Program-made: the position numbers and the translations under genes | In this document: positions 1-6,941 of the stretch, one piece after another | How the letters are laid out: each line of letters begins with the position of its first letter | How positions within the stretch are numbered: the stretch's first letter is position 1 | Notes under the pieces: model-generated | Seen by the model: the letters and a program-made list of their open reading frames with translations, nothing else | What the model was told of the DNA's origin: nothing | Databases searched by the model: none | NCBI GenBank assembly: GCA_937889795.1 | Contig: CALBZH010000588.1 | Span: 1-8,106, forward strand | Direction: 5' to 3' | Origin: an uncultured Syntrophobacteraceae bacterium | GTDB taxonomy: Bacteria > Desulfobacterota > Syntrophobacteria > Syntrophobacterales > Syntrophobacteraceae | Length of the DNA: 8,106 nucleotides

Positions 1-2068
1 TTATGGGCTCATCCCGGCTGGGCTCGCCTTTCCACTCCTGGTTGCGCTCGGGGCATTGTCTGGAGTCCTGGCCGTCTTGCAGGACGCCCGCGTGCTCGCG
101 TCATTCGGGATTGCTGGCGGTTTCGCGGCCCCCATTCTGACGTCGACGGGGCAGGGCAGCCATGTCGTGCTCTTTTCGTACTATGCGGTGCTGAACCTCG
201 GCGTGGTGGGCATCGCTTGGTACAAGGCCTGGCGTGAGCTGAACCTGATCGGTTTTGTGTTCACCTTCGCCATTGGGACGGTCTGGGGGGTGCTTGCCTA
301 CCGGAGCACCCATTTCGCCACGACTGAGCCCTTCCTCATCCTTTTCTTCCTGTTCTACGTGGGTGTCGCCATCCTGTTTGCGCTCAGGCAGCCTCCCGAT
401 CTCAAGGGCTATGTGGACGGAACCCTTGTGTTCGGGCTTCCGATCATCGCGTTCGCCCTTCAGAACAGCCTGATCAAACCCTATCCGTACGGGCTGGCGT
501 GGAGCGCCTTTTCGCTGGCCGCCTTTTACATCGCCGTGGCGTGGGTGCTGTTCTTGAGGGCGCCCCAGACCCTGCGGCTGATGGCGGAAGCGTTCCTGGC
601 CATCGGAACGGCGTTCGGGACCCTGGCGATTCCCCTGGCATTGGACAGTCGCTGGACATCGGCTGCATGGGCCATGGAAGGGGCCGCTTTGATCTGGATC
701 GGCTGCCGCCAGGGAAGGCTGCTTGCCCGTCTCGCGGGGGAGCTCCTGATTCCGGCTGCCGGGCTCGCATTCCTGATCGACATGCCGGGCACCTACGGCA
801 AGTGGCCCTTTCTGAACGGGTTCTGGCTTGGCGGCGTGACGATTGGCTTTGCCGGGTTATTCGGCTCCTATTGCCTCGAGCGCTACCGAGAGCGCTGCAG
901 CCACTATGAGACCATCGTTCGGATTGCTCTCGGCGTCTGGGGACTGCTGTGGTGGTATGGGACGGGGATACGCGAGGTCGAGGTCCACGTACCGGTGAGT
1001 CAGCGAAACGGTGTCATTCTGCTTTTCCTGGCGCTTTCCAGCGTCTTTGCCGAAGGCTTTCGCGTGTGGCTATCCTGGCCCTTTCTGGGCTATCCGTCCT
1101 GGGTGCTCGTTCCGCTTCTCATCTTGATTGCCACAAAAGTCTTCGGGGAGAGGGGGCACCCACTCATGAACGGTGGCTGGTGGGGGTGGGGGATCGGACT
1201 GGGGAGCTGCGGATGGCTGCTATGGCGCCAGGACCGGCAATCCGCTTTTCCGGGCTTCGAGAAGGGGCTCCATCCTCCCGTCCTCTGGCTGCTGGTTTGG
1301 GTGGTCACCTGGGAAGCCGCCACTCGAATCGGATGGTGGACTGCCACAGGATCAGTCTGGTCTATGGTCGTGTGGGGCGTCGTGCCTGCGCTGAGCGCGG
1401 TGGGATTGACCCTTTGGGGACAGGCGATCCATTGGCCGGTCCACCGCCATGAGACCCAGTACCTCCTTTGGGGGACCGGGGGACTGTGTCTGGTCGTGTG
1501 GCTCTGGATCCTGGGGGCTGGGCTTGCATCCGACGGCAACCCGGCGCCGTTGCCTTTCCTGCCCATTTTGAACCCGCTCGATCTTACCATTGGAATCGGT
1601 TTGCTCGCCGTGCTGCTCTGGGAGACTTCCACCCGGAGACACTTCCCCAACGAGCGGACGTGGATGGAGACGCCCCCGTGGAGCTCGGCCTTCCCTGTGG
1701 TCTACGGCCTCACGGTTTTTGCCTGGGTCAACGCGATCCTGGCCCGAACGTTTCATCACTGGGGCGGGACTCCTTTCACGTTCGTTGGCCTGTTTCGATC
1801 CATGATGTTTCAGGCAAGTGTGTCGATCCTTTGGGGTGTGACGGCGCTGTGCGTCATGGTGCTTGGCACGCGCCGAAGACTGAGGGCCCTGTGGCTCGCA
1901 GGCGCTGGGCTCATGGGCGTTACCGTGCTCAAGCTGTTCCTTGTCGACCTCGGAAAGGCTGGCACCTTGGGCCGGGTGGTTTCCTTTATCTCGGTTGGCA
2001 TTCTGATTTTGGTCGTGGGCTATTTTTCACCTGTTCCCCCCCGCAGCAAAGAGGAGGCTCAGCAATGA
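1..2068 (+). CDS. DUF2339 family polytopic membrane protein, 5'-truncated by the window edge
   Basis: The reading frame is open from position 2 to the TGA at 2066-2068, giving 688 visible residues. There is no start signal before the window edge. A TTG at 56 is available, but family-like sequence continues upstream of it, so the gene begins outside. Almost the whole product is hydrophobic: I count at least 20 candidate membrane segments, rich in Trp and Gly, separated by short loops. Hallmarks I associate with DUF2339 are GGFAAPILTSTGQG (visible residues 39-52), NPLDLT (524-529), RTFHHWGG (582-589) and the closing RVVSFISVG block (from 658) followed by a PVPP tail. Family members usually run to about 850-1000 residues, so perhaps 200-300 N-terminal residues are missing. 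The molecular function of DUF2339 is unknown; an inner-membrane role is inferred from hydrophobicity. It overlaps the DUF3999 gene, which suggests joint translation. The family call is confident; any function would be speculation. Confidence 0.9.
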   Translation, partial: YGLIPAGLAFPLLVALGALSGVLAVLQDARVLASFGIAGGFAAPILTSTGQGSHVVLFSYYAVLNLGVVGIAWYKAWRELNLIGFVFTFAIGTVWGVLAYRSTHFATTEPFLILFFLFYVGVAILFALRQPPDLKGYVDGTLVFGLPIIAFALQNSLIKPYPYGLAWSAFSLAAFYIAVAWVLFLRAPQTLRLMAEAFLAIGTAFGTLAIPLALDSRWTSAAWAMEGAALIWIGCRQGRLLARLAGELLIPAAGLAFLIDMPGTYGKWPFLNGFWLGGVTIGFAGLFGSYCLERYRERCSHYETIVRIALGVWGLLWWYGTGIREVEVHVPVSQRNGVILLFLALSSVFAEGFRVWLSWPFLGYPSWVLVPLLILIATKVFGERGHPLMNGGWWGWGIGLGSCGWLLWRQDRQSAFPGFEKGLHPPVLWLLVWVVTWEAATRIGWWTATGSVWSMVVWGVVPALSAVGLTLWGQAIHWPVHRHETQYLLWGTGGLCLVVWLWILGAGLASDGNPAPLPFLPILNPLDLTIGIGLLAVLLWETSTRRHFPNERTWMETPPWSSAFPVVYGLTVFAWVNAILARTFHHWGGTPFTFVGLFRSMMFQASVSILWGVTALCVMVLGTRRRLRALWLAGAGLMGVTVLKLFLVDLGKAGTLGRVVSFISVGILILVVGYFSPVPPRSKEEAQQ
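2051..2056 (+). promoter_or_regulatory. Ribosome binding site for the DUF3999 gene
   Basis: GAGGAG lies inside the last codons of the DUF2339 gene, 8 bases before the ATG at 2065. This placement fixes the DUF3999 start within the overlapping ATGA. It favours that start over the in-frame ATG at 2077 and suggests that translation of the two genes is coupled. Confidence 0.75.
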
Positions 2069-3465
2069 GAAGGCCCATGTCAGGCCGATGGCTGTTTGGG
2101 GTATGGGTGATGGTCCTGCTGGCGGCAACGAGTGCGGCACCCGCGGACGATCCCGTGAAGCCAGAGGAATTCGCTTTCGGGTTTAGGCTCGACGCGCGCA
2201 TGGGGGCACCTTTCCAGGAAGTCGTCCTTCCCGTGGATTTCTACCGTGGGGTGGCCCGCGCCGATCTTCAGGACAGTGCGGTATTCGATGCGGACGGGAA
2301 GACGGTTCCCCATGCGTTTCGATCGCCCGGACAACCGTCGCCTGCCAGAATGACCGAGTGGCTCCCCGTCTTTCCCGTCGCCGGACGGAAAGGCCGTGAG
2401 GCGAGCGGGCTGGCGCTTTCGTTCAAGAAGGCTCCCGATGGGACGTTGCTTGAGATGAAGACCAACGGCGGTGAGCCTGCCGGGGATCGCACCGTCGCGT
2501 ATATCCTGGATGCGAGCTTCCTGAATGATTCCTATTCGGCGTTGGAGCTCACCCTTCAGGAGGGCTCGGATTCCCAGCTTTACCGGGTCACGATCGAGGG
2601 CAGCAACGACCTGAGCGCATGGACTGCTGTCGCAGCGTCCCAGACGATTGGCCGCCTCGCGCACGAGGGTCGCTCCATCGAAAAGGGGAAAGTGGAGCTG
2701 CGCCCGTGTCGCTACAAATACCTGCGCCTCACCTGGAGATCCGACGTTGACCTGCCGCGTCTTGTGGATGCGCGGGTGGAGTTCACGAAATCGGTCGCGG
2801 AAGACGTGCATGAATGGGCGACCTTGAAGGCGGGCGAGAAAGGGAAAGAGCCGGGATACGTGCTCGACACGCGGGGATGGATGCCGGTGGATCGGATCCG
2901 GGTTGTCTTCCCGGGGACCAATGTGGCGGTTCCCGTGAGGGTCTACTCGCGTGCCAATGTGGTCGACCCCTGGCAGTTTCGATCAGAGGCTTTGGTGCAC
3001 CGCCTGAGTGTCGAGGGAAAGGTCTACTCGGAGGAAGAAATCCGGCTCCAGAGTGCCACCGTGGATCGGTTTTGGCGGGTTGAGCCCAAAGTCGCTCAGG
3101 AGTCGTCCGGTGCGTCGCAGACGGTCGAGCTGCAGGTGGGCTGGATTCCCAAGCGGTTGGTCTTTCTCGCCCAAGGGACGGGACCCTATACCCTGGCCTT
3201 CGGTAGCACGTCGCGTCGGGTCGCGCCGTTTCCCGTCGAATCACTTCTGGACAGAGTCTCTCTCGAAGCCCGCAAGAAGCTTCTTGTGGCCACGGCCGGT
3301 CTAGGCGGCATGCATCCGCTCGGCGGCGAGGCAGCGCTTCGCCCCGTCAAGGGGCCTCTCCCCTGGAAGCAATGGGTTCTCTGGTCGGTGCTCATTGGGG
3401 GCGTGGGCCTCATGGGGTGGATGGCTTCCAAGCTCCACCGGCAGCTCAGCGGAGGGGGCAAGTGA
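2065..3465 (+). CDS. DUF3999 family exported, membrane-anchored protein
   Basis: This is a 466-residue protein. Residues 1-27 form a signal peptide: Arg residues at 2, 3 and 8, a hydrophobic core at about 9-25, and a likely cleavage after the Ala at 27. The body is strand-rich with many Val/Arg/Glu alternations. Around residues 170-235 it holds a discoidin-like stretch (a YRVTIEGSNDLSAW segment, later YKYLRLTW) of the kind seen in galactose-binding-fold domains. One membrane helix lies at about 436-454, followed by a short basic, Gly-ending tail, so most of the chain should face the periplasm. This order (signal peptide, beta-rich ectodomain, C-terminal helix) matches DUF3999, a family I know as a frequent neighbour of DUF2339. 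The ATG shares the ATGA overlap with the upstream stop. Function is unknown; I infer that it works with the DUF2339 protein, perhaps on an envelope polymer. A long open frame upstream, from 1468, is only a shadow of the DUF2339 gene. Confidence 0.88.
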   Translation: MRRPMSGRWLFGVWVMVLLAATSAAPADDPVKPEEFAFGFRLDARMGAPFQEVVLPVDFYRGVARADLQDSAVFDADGKTVPHAFRSPGQPSPARMTEWLPVFPVAGRKGREASGLALSFKKAPDGTLLEMKTNGGEPAGDRTVAYILDASFLNDSYSALELTLQEGSDSQLYRVTIEGSNDLSAWTAVAASQTIGRLAHEGRSIEKGKVELRPCRYKYLRLTWRSDVDLPRLVDARVEFTKSVAEDVHEWATLKAGEKGKEPGYVLDTRGWMPVDRIRVVFPGTNVAVPVRVYSRANVVDPWQFRSEALVHRLSVEGKVYSEEEIRLQSATVDRFWRVEPKVAQESSGASQTVELQVGWIPKRLVFLAQGTGPYTLAFGSTSRRVAPFPVESLLDRVSLEARKKLLVATAGLGGMHPLGGEAALRPVKGPLPWKQWVLWSVLIGGVGLMGWMASKLHRQLSGGGK

Positions 3466-3519
3466 GATCGTACGGAACAAGATCGTCCCACACAGTGAGA
3501 AGGGGGCGTGCCAGGTCGA
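3466..3519. other. Convergent intergenic gap without a clear terminator
   Basis: These 54 bases separate the stop codons of the DUF3999 gene (plus) and the nucleotidyltransferase gene (minus). I looked for a GC-rich stem followed by a T run on either strand and did not find one. The only pattern noted is a GATCGT hexamer repeated directly (3467-3472 and 3481-3486). It is too short to be meaningful. Confidence 0.6.
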
Positions 3520-4563
3520 TCACGGTGCGGCGCTTCCCTTCTGATTGTCCGGCCAGCTCATGGCCGCTCGAAACAGGCGCCTTGCGAGCTTCCCTCGCTT
3601 TTTAGTCGACGTGAGAATGGCTTTGGGGCTCAGGAAGCCAGCGCAGCACCGTGTCTTCCATGAGACGATAGTGCGGTCCGTGATGGAAGCCGCTTCGGGT
3701 GGGAGCTCATAGAACGCATTGACGAATCGGAGTGCATATCGGAGCGGGACAGTGCTCCCGCGCTCCATTGCCAGCTCATACAAGCGATTCCAATCCAGCT
3801 CGGGGGATTTTCGGATGAGGTAGGCCAAGTCCATGATCTGGACGAAGCGCATGAACTGGTGCTGACAGGTGGCATGCAGCGCCAGATAAAGAAAACGCAC
3901 CTCGACCGGCGGAAGAGGGAACCGTATCGATCGCCATTGATCCCAGGTGCAGTTCCGGGTGAAATCGGCGGGCTCGATGAAACGGGTCTTGAGGAAACGC
4001 GGTGCAGGCAGTAAGGCCCAGTGGAGCTCGACGGGCACGAGGTGTCGAGAAGACGGACCCGGAGAGAACGCCAGCTCGCCTCGCTCCGCGAAATCGTCCT
4101 CCTCCGATCGTCCCAGGACATCCGCGACATACCCCTCTTCCTTCAAGATGGATGCGGCCGCGCGAGCATCTTCCTGGTCGAGCAGGAGGTCTATGTCCCC
4201 GATGTGCCGCCAGGCAAATTCGGGGAAGATCCTGGTGCTCCAGAACGGCCCCTTGAACGGAATGAATTCGATGGAGGATTCAGAAAACAAGCGAAACAGG
4301 TGACGCACCTGCTTGTAGTATCGGTGTTCACGCAACGTGTTTGCCAGGGCGAACGACTTGAAGGCGGCATCCAGGGCGGGGCACTTGAGTGTTGCCGGAC
4401 TGCTGAGCGCGGCTGCAAGGGGCATGACCTTATGCCACAGAAGACGCTCGCAAATCCAATCCACATCCTCGGGCTTCACCCGGTCAAACCTGTCTTCGGA
4501 AAGGGCCAACCCCGTTAAGCACTCATGAAGGACTTGAAGCCTCCCCAATCGATGACCTCTCAC
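3520..4563 (-). CDS. Nucleotidyltransferase family protein (PF14907, NTP_transf_5 type)
   Basis: This is a 347-residue protein if translation starts at the GTG at 4563-4561, which overlaps the stop of the upstream glycosyltransferase gene as GTGA. No good ribosome binding site precedes that GTG. A TTG at 4548, with AGAGG 7 bases upstream, is an alternative and removes only 5 residues. Family hallmarks are a helical N-terminal region, IPFKG (101-105), GDIDLLL (122-128, with the Asp pair at 123 and 125 expected to bind metal), VELHW (178-182), and a helical C-terminal region with LALH...HQFMRFVQIMDLA (227-247). This is a minimal polymerase-beta-like nucleotidyltransferase core. The acidic pair is intact, so activity is plausible, but the acceptor is unknown. 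As the last gene of the run it probably acts on the same product as the radical SAM and glycosyltransferase neighbours. In-frame sequence upstream of 4563 is a shadow of the glycosyltransferase gene. Confidence 0.82.
   Translation of the reverse strand: MRGHRLGRLQVLHECLTGLALSEDRFDRVKPEDVDWICERLLWHKVMPLAAALSSPATLKCPALDAAFKSFALANTLREHRYYKQVRHLFRLFSESSIEFIPFKGPFWSTRIFPEFAWRHIGDIDLLLDQEDARAAASILKEEGYVADVLGRSEEDDFAERGELAFSPGPSSRHLVPVELHWALLPAPRFLKTRFIEPADFTRNCTWDQWRSIRFPLPPVEVRFLYLALHATCQHQFMRFVQIMDLAYLIRKSPELDWNRLYELAMERGSTVPLRYALRFVNAFYELPPEAASITDRTIVSWKTRCCAGFLSPKAILTSTKKRGKLARRLFRAAMSWPDNQKGSAAP
4560..4563 (-). other. GTGA stop/start overlap
   Basis: The TGA of the glycosyltransferase gene (4562-4560) and the GTG of the nucleotidyltransferase gene (4563-4561) share bases. 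With no strong ribosome binding site ahead of the GTG, this points to termination-reinitiation coupling, so the two proteins should be made in linked amounts. The reading depends on the GTG being the real start. Confidence 0.55.
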
Positions 4564-5927
4564 AGAATCTGCAGCACTGCAGGGCTCTTCCCGAGCACCG
4601 GCGCGACACACTCCTCCGGTTTGGAAGGCAGCTCCAGGACCTTTTGTGCCAAGGCTGCGTAGACCCTGTCGGGGCTGATAAGGTTCATGCAGCTCTTCCC
4701 CCGGATGCACGGTCCGAGAACGCATGGCCTGCATCGCAAATCGTCCGGCGGGAGGATGAGTGTGTGCCGCTCGCGATCGACAGGCCCGAACTCCATGTCA
4801 TTGGACGGTCCAAACAGCACGATGGTCGGGACACGGCACGCTTGCGCCACGTGGGCAGGGCCCGTATCACAGGACAAAAACAGGCTGCACTGACGGATGA
4901 CGGCGATCAACTGTGCCAGGCTGGTCTTCCCGGAGAGGTTGAGGAGATCGTCCCTGGAATAGCGGCTCTGGAAAAGAGCTCGATGGGGGTCGTCAAGCCC
5001 GAGGATCACGAATTTCAGTCCATCCCGAATGCCCTGGTCCATGACGGAGCAGAAATGCTCCAGTGGCCACGCTTTGATGGGATGGGTCGTCTCGAGGTTG
5101 ACCCCCACGATGACGCCCGGTTCCGATCCCCAAGTCGCCTGAATGAGAGCCGAAGCCCATCGGTCCGTGAGAGGATTTGGTTGGAGGCAAGGCTCGTCCT
5201 TTTGCCTTGGGCACAGCATCCCGAGAGGCTCGAAGATCCTTGAGCTCTCATGATACTGCCTTCGGTCGGGTGGGACGAGGTCGACAATGTGTGTGAGGAA
5301 GGGGTTGCCCTGAGTGGGATTCTGGGAATTCTTCCTGAGAGCACTTTCCTCCATCTCCTTGCGGCCTTTGAATCCGTGCTTGCGAGGCCGGAGCAGCACA
5401 TTGCGGCCCGTGTTGATTCTGCCGATTCGCACCGGTGCCCCACTCGCCTCGAAGACCAGGGACGTGAAGATGGGGTATATCCCTCTCATGGGCACCATGG
5501 CGATTCCTTCCGCAACAATGTCGTACTGATTACGGCGGATATGCCTGAAAAACGAGAAATAGCTCCAAGGGTATTTGACGCGGTTGGGAGTGAAGACCAT
5601 CAAATGATCCAGGGAGCCAAGCTGCTCCCACATGGATTCGAAGCAGCCGGTCAGCACGTCGATACGGGCCCCCGGCCATCGTTCTTTGAGGCGGCGGAAG
5701 AGCGAGTCGAAGAGGAGGCAGTCGCCCAGACCACCGATAACGATCACGAGGATCCTCTTGGCGCCGTTGGCCGGAACCGGGTTGAAAATGCTCTCGACGG
5801 CGAAAAGGGCGAGGCAGCCTCGCAGGAAAAGGCGAAGCGCCTTGGCGCGTGAGATCCGGCTGAGATAGCGAAGTCTTAGAGATCCTTCGTGAACCCACTT
5901 GCTGACGGTTTCGCGAGGGGAAGGCAC
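4560..5927 (-). CDS. Glycosyltransferase family 9 (heptosyltransferase-type) protein
   Basis: This is a 455-residue GT-B fold enzyme that should move a sugar from a nucleotide-sugar donor to a surface glycan or other acceptor on the cytoplasmic face of the membrane. Motifs, in order: a strand-loop KRILVIVIGGLGD (57-69) opening the N-terminal Rossmann domain; KAWPLEHF (285-292) in the C-terminal domain; DTGPAHVA (354-361) and LFGP (371-374), the donor-site signature of GT9; then four cysteines (C399, C402, C407, C413) in an RCRPC...C...CM pattern seen in many GT9 proteins. An extension of about 56 residues precedes the Rossmann domain. It is basic and amphipathic (20-48), suggesting membrane attachment. 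I chose the GTG at 5927 because GGAGG lies 5 bases before it. The longer frame to 5981 would overlap the radical SAM gene. The acceptor is not readable: GT9 covers LPS heptosyltransferases and many other glycan enzymes, so no gene symbol is given. Confidence 0.88.
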   Translation of the reverse strand: MPSPRETVSKWVHEGSLRLRYLSRISRAKALRLFLRGCLALFAVESIFNPVPANGAKRILVIVIGGLGDCLLFDSLFRRLKERWPGARIDVLTGCFESMWEQLGSLDHLMVFTPNRVKYPWSYFSFFRHIRRNQYDIVAEGIAMVPMRGIYPIFTSLVFEASGAPVRIGRINTGRNVLLRPRKHGFKGRKEMEESALRKNSQNPTQGNPFLTHIVDLVPPDRRQYHESSRIFEPLGMLCPRQKDEPCLQPNPLTDRWASALIQATWGSEPGVIVGVNLETTHPIKAWPLEHFCSVMDQGIRDGLKFVILGLDDPHRALFQSRYSRDDLLNLSGKTSLAQLIAVIRQCSLFLSCDTGPAHVAQACRVPTIVLFGPSNDMEFGPVDRERHTLILPPDDLRCRPCVLGPCIRGKSCMNLISPDRVYAALAQKVLELPSKPEECVAPVLGKSPAVLQIL

Positions 5928-5932
5928 ATCAT

Positions 5933-5937
5933 CCTCC
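5933..5937 (-). promoter_or_regulatory. Ribosome binding site for the GT9 gene
   Basis: GGAGG on the minus strand lies 5 bases before the GTG at 5927, inside the 13-base gap after the radical SAM stop codon. It decides the start in favour of 5927 rather than the upstream GTG at 5981. Confidence 0.7.
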
Positions 5938-5940
5938 AGC

Positions 5941-6906
5941 CTACTTTCCGAAAGAATCGAGCGTGCGGGCCAGACATCCACCGCTGCAGAGTCCGTGCAC
6001 CCGGTATTGGCATTGGGGGCACTCGGGCCGATTGCCCATGGGAAGGTACTTGCCGAATTTCTGATTGTAAAAACGGATCATCTCATTCTTGGCCTGAAAA
6101 TCCTCCAAACGTGCATTGGCTCGGTTGACCATCGGAAAGCACCGCCAGATGGTGAGATCGGGACCGATGTCGATGATGGGAGAGCAAACGGACTTGAAAC
6201 GGACGGCATGACGGAGCAGTTCCTTGTGCTGATCCAGGGTGAACATGCAGAACGTGAAGCCGCAATCGAATGAAAAGCTGATGCCATGGGTTGCACCCAG
6301 GGCCGCGAATCGGACCAGGTCTTCAGCAATGGCCGGGAAATCTTCTGTTTGCGCGTGGATGTTTCCAGACCCTGAAACCGGGTGTGTCAGCCCAACCCTC
6401 ACGTGCTTGGTCAGGCCGTGGCGCAAAATGGCGTCAATCAGGAATTCATAGTCCTGGCCCGGTGCGTAAACGTTGATTCCAAGCCCGACCTTTGATCCAA
6501 GGGCATGCAGGGTCTCGTTGACTTGAGCCCATTGGGTGGGAGTGTATTCCTTTTCCGCGTTCAGATTGACGGCGACATGAATGCGCTTGTCCCGTTGATT
6601 GGCAAGATAGGCTCGCGCACTTTCCGGCATGAGAGCATTGGTGAAAATCATGACGGAGTCGAAGCTCGGCTCATCGAGGATACGGTCGATCATCGGTCCA
6701 AAGCGGGGATGGAGGGTCGGCTCACCCCCAAGGACCACAAAGCGGGTCAACTGGCTTCGCTTGAAGAAATCAATGATTTTCTCAAGACCTTCCGTGCTTA
6801 AATTCTTGGACGGATCCCCTTGGTTGCGGCCAAGGTCAACTTTCTCCTTCGCGAAACAGTAGGAGCAGTTCCTGTTGCAGTAGGTGGTGAACAACGTGTT
6901 GGCCAT
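5941..6906 (-). CDS. Radical SAM enzyme with SPASM-like C-terminal cysteine domain
   Basis: This is a 321-residue enzyme expected to cleave S-adenosylmethionine at a [4Fe-4S] cluster to start radical chemistry. The cluster motif CxxxCxxC is present very near the N-terminus (C10, C14, C17). It is followed by the GGEPTLHP motif (60-67) and an alternating strand/helix pattern of the partial TIM barrel. The C-terminal part carries many cysteines: C215 and C220 (DCGFTFC), C241, C256, then C296-x2-C299-x7-C307-x3-C311. This resembles a SPASM or twitch domain holding auxiliary Fe-S clusters, as in enzymes that modify peptides, though some members act on other substrates. The ATG at 6906 is chosen because AAGGAG sits 8 bases upstream and the CxxxCxxC follows directly. 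The longer frame to 7452 is a shadow of the upstream gene. It lies in a tight minus-strand run with GT9 and nucleotidyltransferase genes. The substrate is unknown; no precursor peptide gene is visible. Confidence 0.9.
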   Translation of the reverse strand: MANTLFTTYCNRNCSYCFAKEKVDLGRNQGDPSKNLSTEGLEKIIDFFKRSQLTRFVVLGGEPTLHPRFGPMIDRILDEPSFDSVMIFTNALMPESARAYLANQRDKRIHVAVNLNAEKEYTPTQWAQVNETLHALGSKVGLGINVYAPGQDYEFLIDAILRHGLTKHVRVGLTHPVSGSGNIHAQTEDFPAIAEDLVRFAALGATHGISFSFDCGFTFCMFTLDQHKELLRHAVRFKSVCSPIIDIGPDLTIWRCFPMVNRANARLEDFQAKNEMIRFYNQKFGKYLPMGNRPECPQCQYRVHGLCSGGCLARTLDSFGK

Positions 6907-6914
6907 CGAGATGG

Positions 6915-6920
6915 CTCCTT
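6915..6920 (-). promoter_or_regulatory. Ribosome binding site for the radical SAM gene
   Basis: AAGGAG on the minus strand ends 8 bases before the ATG at 6906, in the 35-base gap (6907-6941) after the upstream stop codon. It is the strongest translation signal in the minus-strand run and fixes this start. Confidence 0.75.
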
Positions 6921-6941
6921 TCTCCGACGCCGATGTCCCGT

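Noticed and set aside
1468..2064. In-frame extension upstream of the DUF3999 ATG, about 199 codons.
   Set aside because: It overlaps conserved DUF2339 sequence in another frame. Its translation is Arg/Gly/Pro-rich shadow sequence, and the ATG at 2065 has a good ribosome binding site and begins a clean signal peptide.
4569..4582. CTGCAG-CA-CTGCAG, a short repeat/palindrome near the end of the GT9 gene.
   Set aside because: It is inside codons, has only a 2-base spacer so cannot form a stable hairpin as written, and is close to what chance gives.
4644..5852. Long plus-strand open frames (for example 4644-5243 and 5250-5852) antisense to the GT9 gene.
   Set aside because: They have no recognisable domain, and the opposite strand carries clear GT9 motifs. 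They are compositional shadows of high-GC coding sequence.
6907..6941. Possible small precursor peptide gene between the SPASM-like protein and the radical SAM gene.
   Set aside because: The gap is only 35 bases and mostly holds the ribosome binding site. There is no room for a peptide gene, and none was seen in the 54-base convergent gap either.
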